A stretch of DNA of 64,000 bases from Alphaproteobacteria bacterium (GTDB taxonomy: Bacteria > Pseudomonadota > Alphaproteobacteria > Bin65): positions 98,491 to 162,490 of the forward strand of contig JAJEGH010000027.1 of NCBI GenBank assembly GCA_022819985.1, written 5' to 3'. The position numbers and the translations under genes are program-made. Positions 63,815 through 64,000 of this stretch are shown here, piece after piece. Every line of letters starts with the position of its first letter. Position 1 is the stretch's first letter. The notes below the pieces were generated by a model. It saw nothing but the letters and a program-made list of their open reading frames with translations. It was not told the DNA's origin and made no database searches.

Positions 63815-63845
63815 ATGCCGCCGGTTTCGAACAGTCCGGCGGCAT
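63815..63845 (-). terminator. Hairpin between tuf and rpsJ
   Basis: Perfect 10-bp arms (ATGCCGCCGG/CCGGCGGCAT) with an 11-base loop, followed in the transcript by TTTTGATT, lie 14 bases after the tuf stop and 17 before the rpsJ start. It is terminator-like but has a short T-run, so it may act as a partial terminator or attenuator at the head of the S10 operon. Confidence 0.55.
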
Positions 63846-63859
63846 CCCGCTACAGCTCG

Positions 63860-64000
63860 CTACTTCTTGATGGCTGCGACGACGCCGGCTCCGACGGTGC
63901 GTCCGCCCTCGCGGATCGCAAAGCGCAAGCCCTCGTCCATCGCGATCGGCTGGATCAGCGTCACGTCCATCTGAACATTGTCCCCCGGAAGCACCATCTC
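63860..64000 (-). CDS. tuf: Elongation factor Tu, C-terminal end, cut by window edge
   Basis: The last 46 residues are visible, including [19 protein letters not shown], the [15 protein letters not shown] segment and the terminal VVAAIKK. This is the end of EF-Tu domain 3, which contacts aminoacyl-tRNA. Its position immediately upstream of rpsJ is the classical str-S10 junction. Confidence 0.96.
   Translation of the reverse strand, partial: EMVLPGDNVQMDVTLIQPIAMDEGLRFAIREGGRTVGAGVVAAIKK

Overview
The window is a high-GC chromosomal segment from an alphaproteobacterium. The evidence is a mitochondrial-type ATP12 F1-ATPase chaperone gene, a TTG-started adk between secY and rpsM, the S10-spc-alpha ribosomal super-operon in its usual order, and a large load of TRAP and branched-chain-type transporters with molybdenum hydroxylases. 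A Rhodospirillales/Kiloniellales-like lineage is a guess from gene style only. I see no phage, insertion sequence, CRISPR array or rRNA. There is one tRNA, tRNA-Leu(GAG).

Positions 1-15005 are catabolic and transport genes: a three-subunit molybdenum hydroxylase (its large subunit is cut by the window edge), a divergent 2-oxoglutarate dioxygenase, a TRAP transporter (dctPQM), an enoyl-CoA hydratase plus acyl-CoA ligase pair, a complete branched-chain-amino-acid-type ABC transporter (binding protein and livHMGF), and a Gfo/Idh/MocA oxidoreductase. Positions 15006-16314 hold no gene but a dense mosaic of repeats.

Positions 16315-23077 look like one regulated catabolic unit. On the minus strand, in transcription order, are a NicX-like dihydroxypyridine dioxygenase, a CoxG-type protein, a second FAD/2Fe-2S/Mo hydroxylase and an HGGG alpha/beta hydrolase. 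A divergent TetR regulator shares a palindromic operator with it. The predicted logic is hydroxylation of an N-heterocycle, ring opening, then hydrolysis of an N-formyl-type product. A PP2C phosphatase and a hyuA-hyuB-racemase operon follow (23109-28811). From 28878 to 36792 come a DUF427 protein, an ECHDC3-like hydratase, an AT-rich island with a small acidic protein and a PUA-like/HNH nuclease, a TacA/TacT-type toxin-antitoxin pair, a CoA-binding protein, metY, the second copy of the intergenic repeat, and an acyl-CoA ligase.

Positions 36876-49413 are mostly housekeeping: mgtE, tRNA-Leu, lipB, a MaoC hydratase, acylphosphatase, propionyl-CoA carboxylase (pccA and pccB split by a small redox trio), an ATP12 chaperone, rluC and rarA. 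Positions 49496-64000 are the ribosomal protein and transcription/secretion cluster on the minus strand, from tuf (partial) and rpsJ down to rpoA and rplQ, with secY and adk inside. A near-consensus promoter sits at the adk stop codon and probably drives rpsM-rpsK-rpoA-rplQ.

The most noteworthy items are the compact NicX/Mo-hydroxylase/hydrolase operon with its operator, a composite non-coding repeat found twice and both times between convergent genes, and the AT-rich nuclease island.
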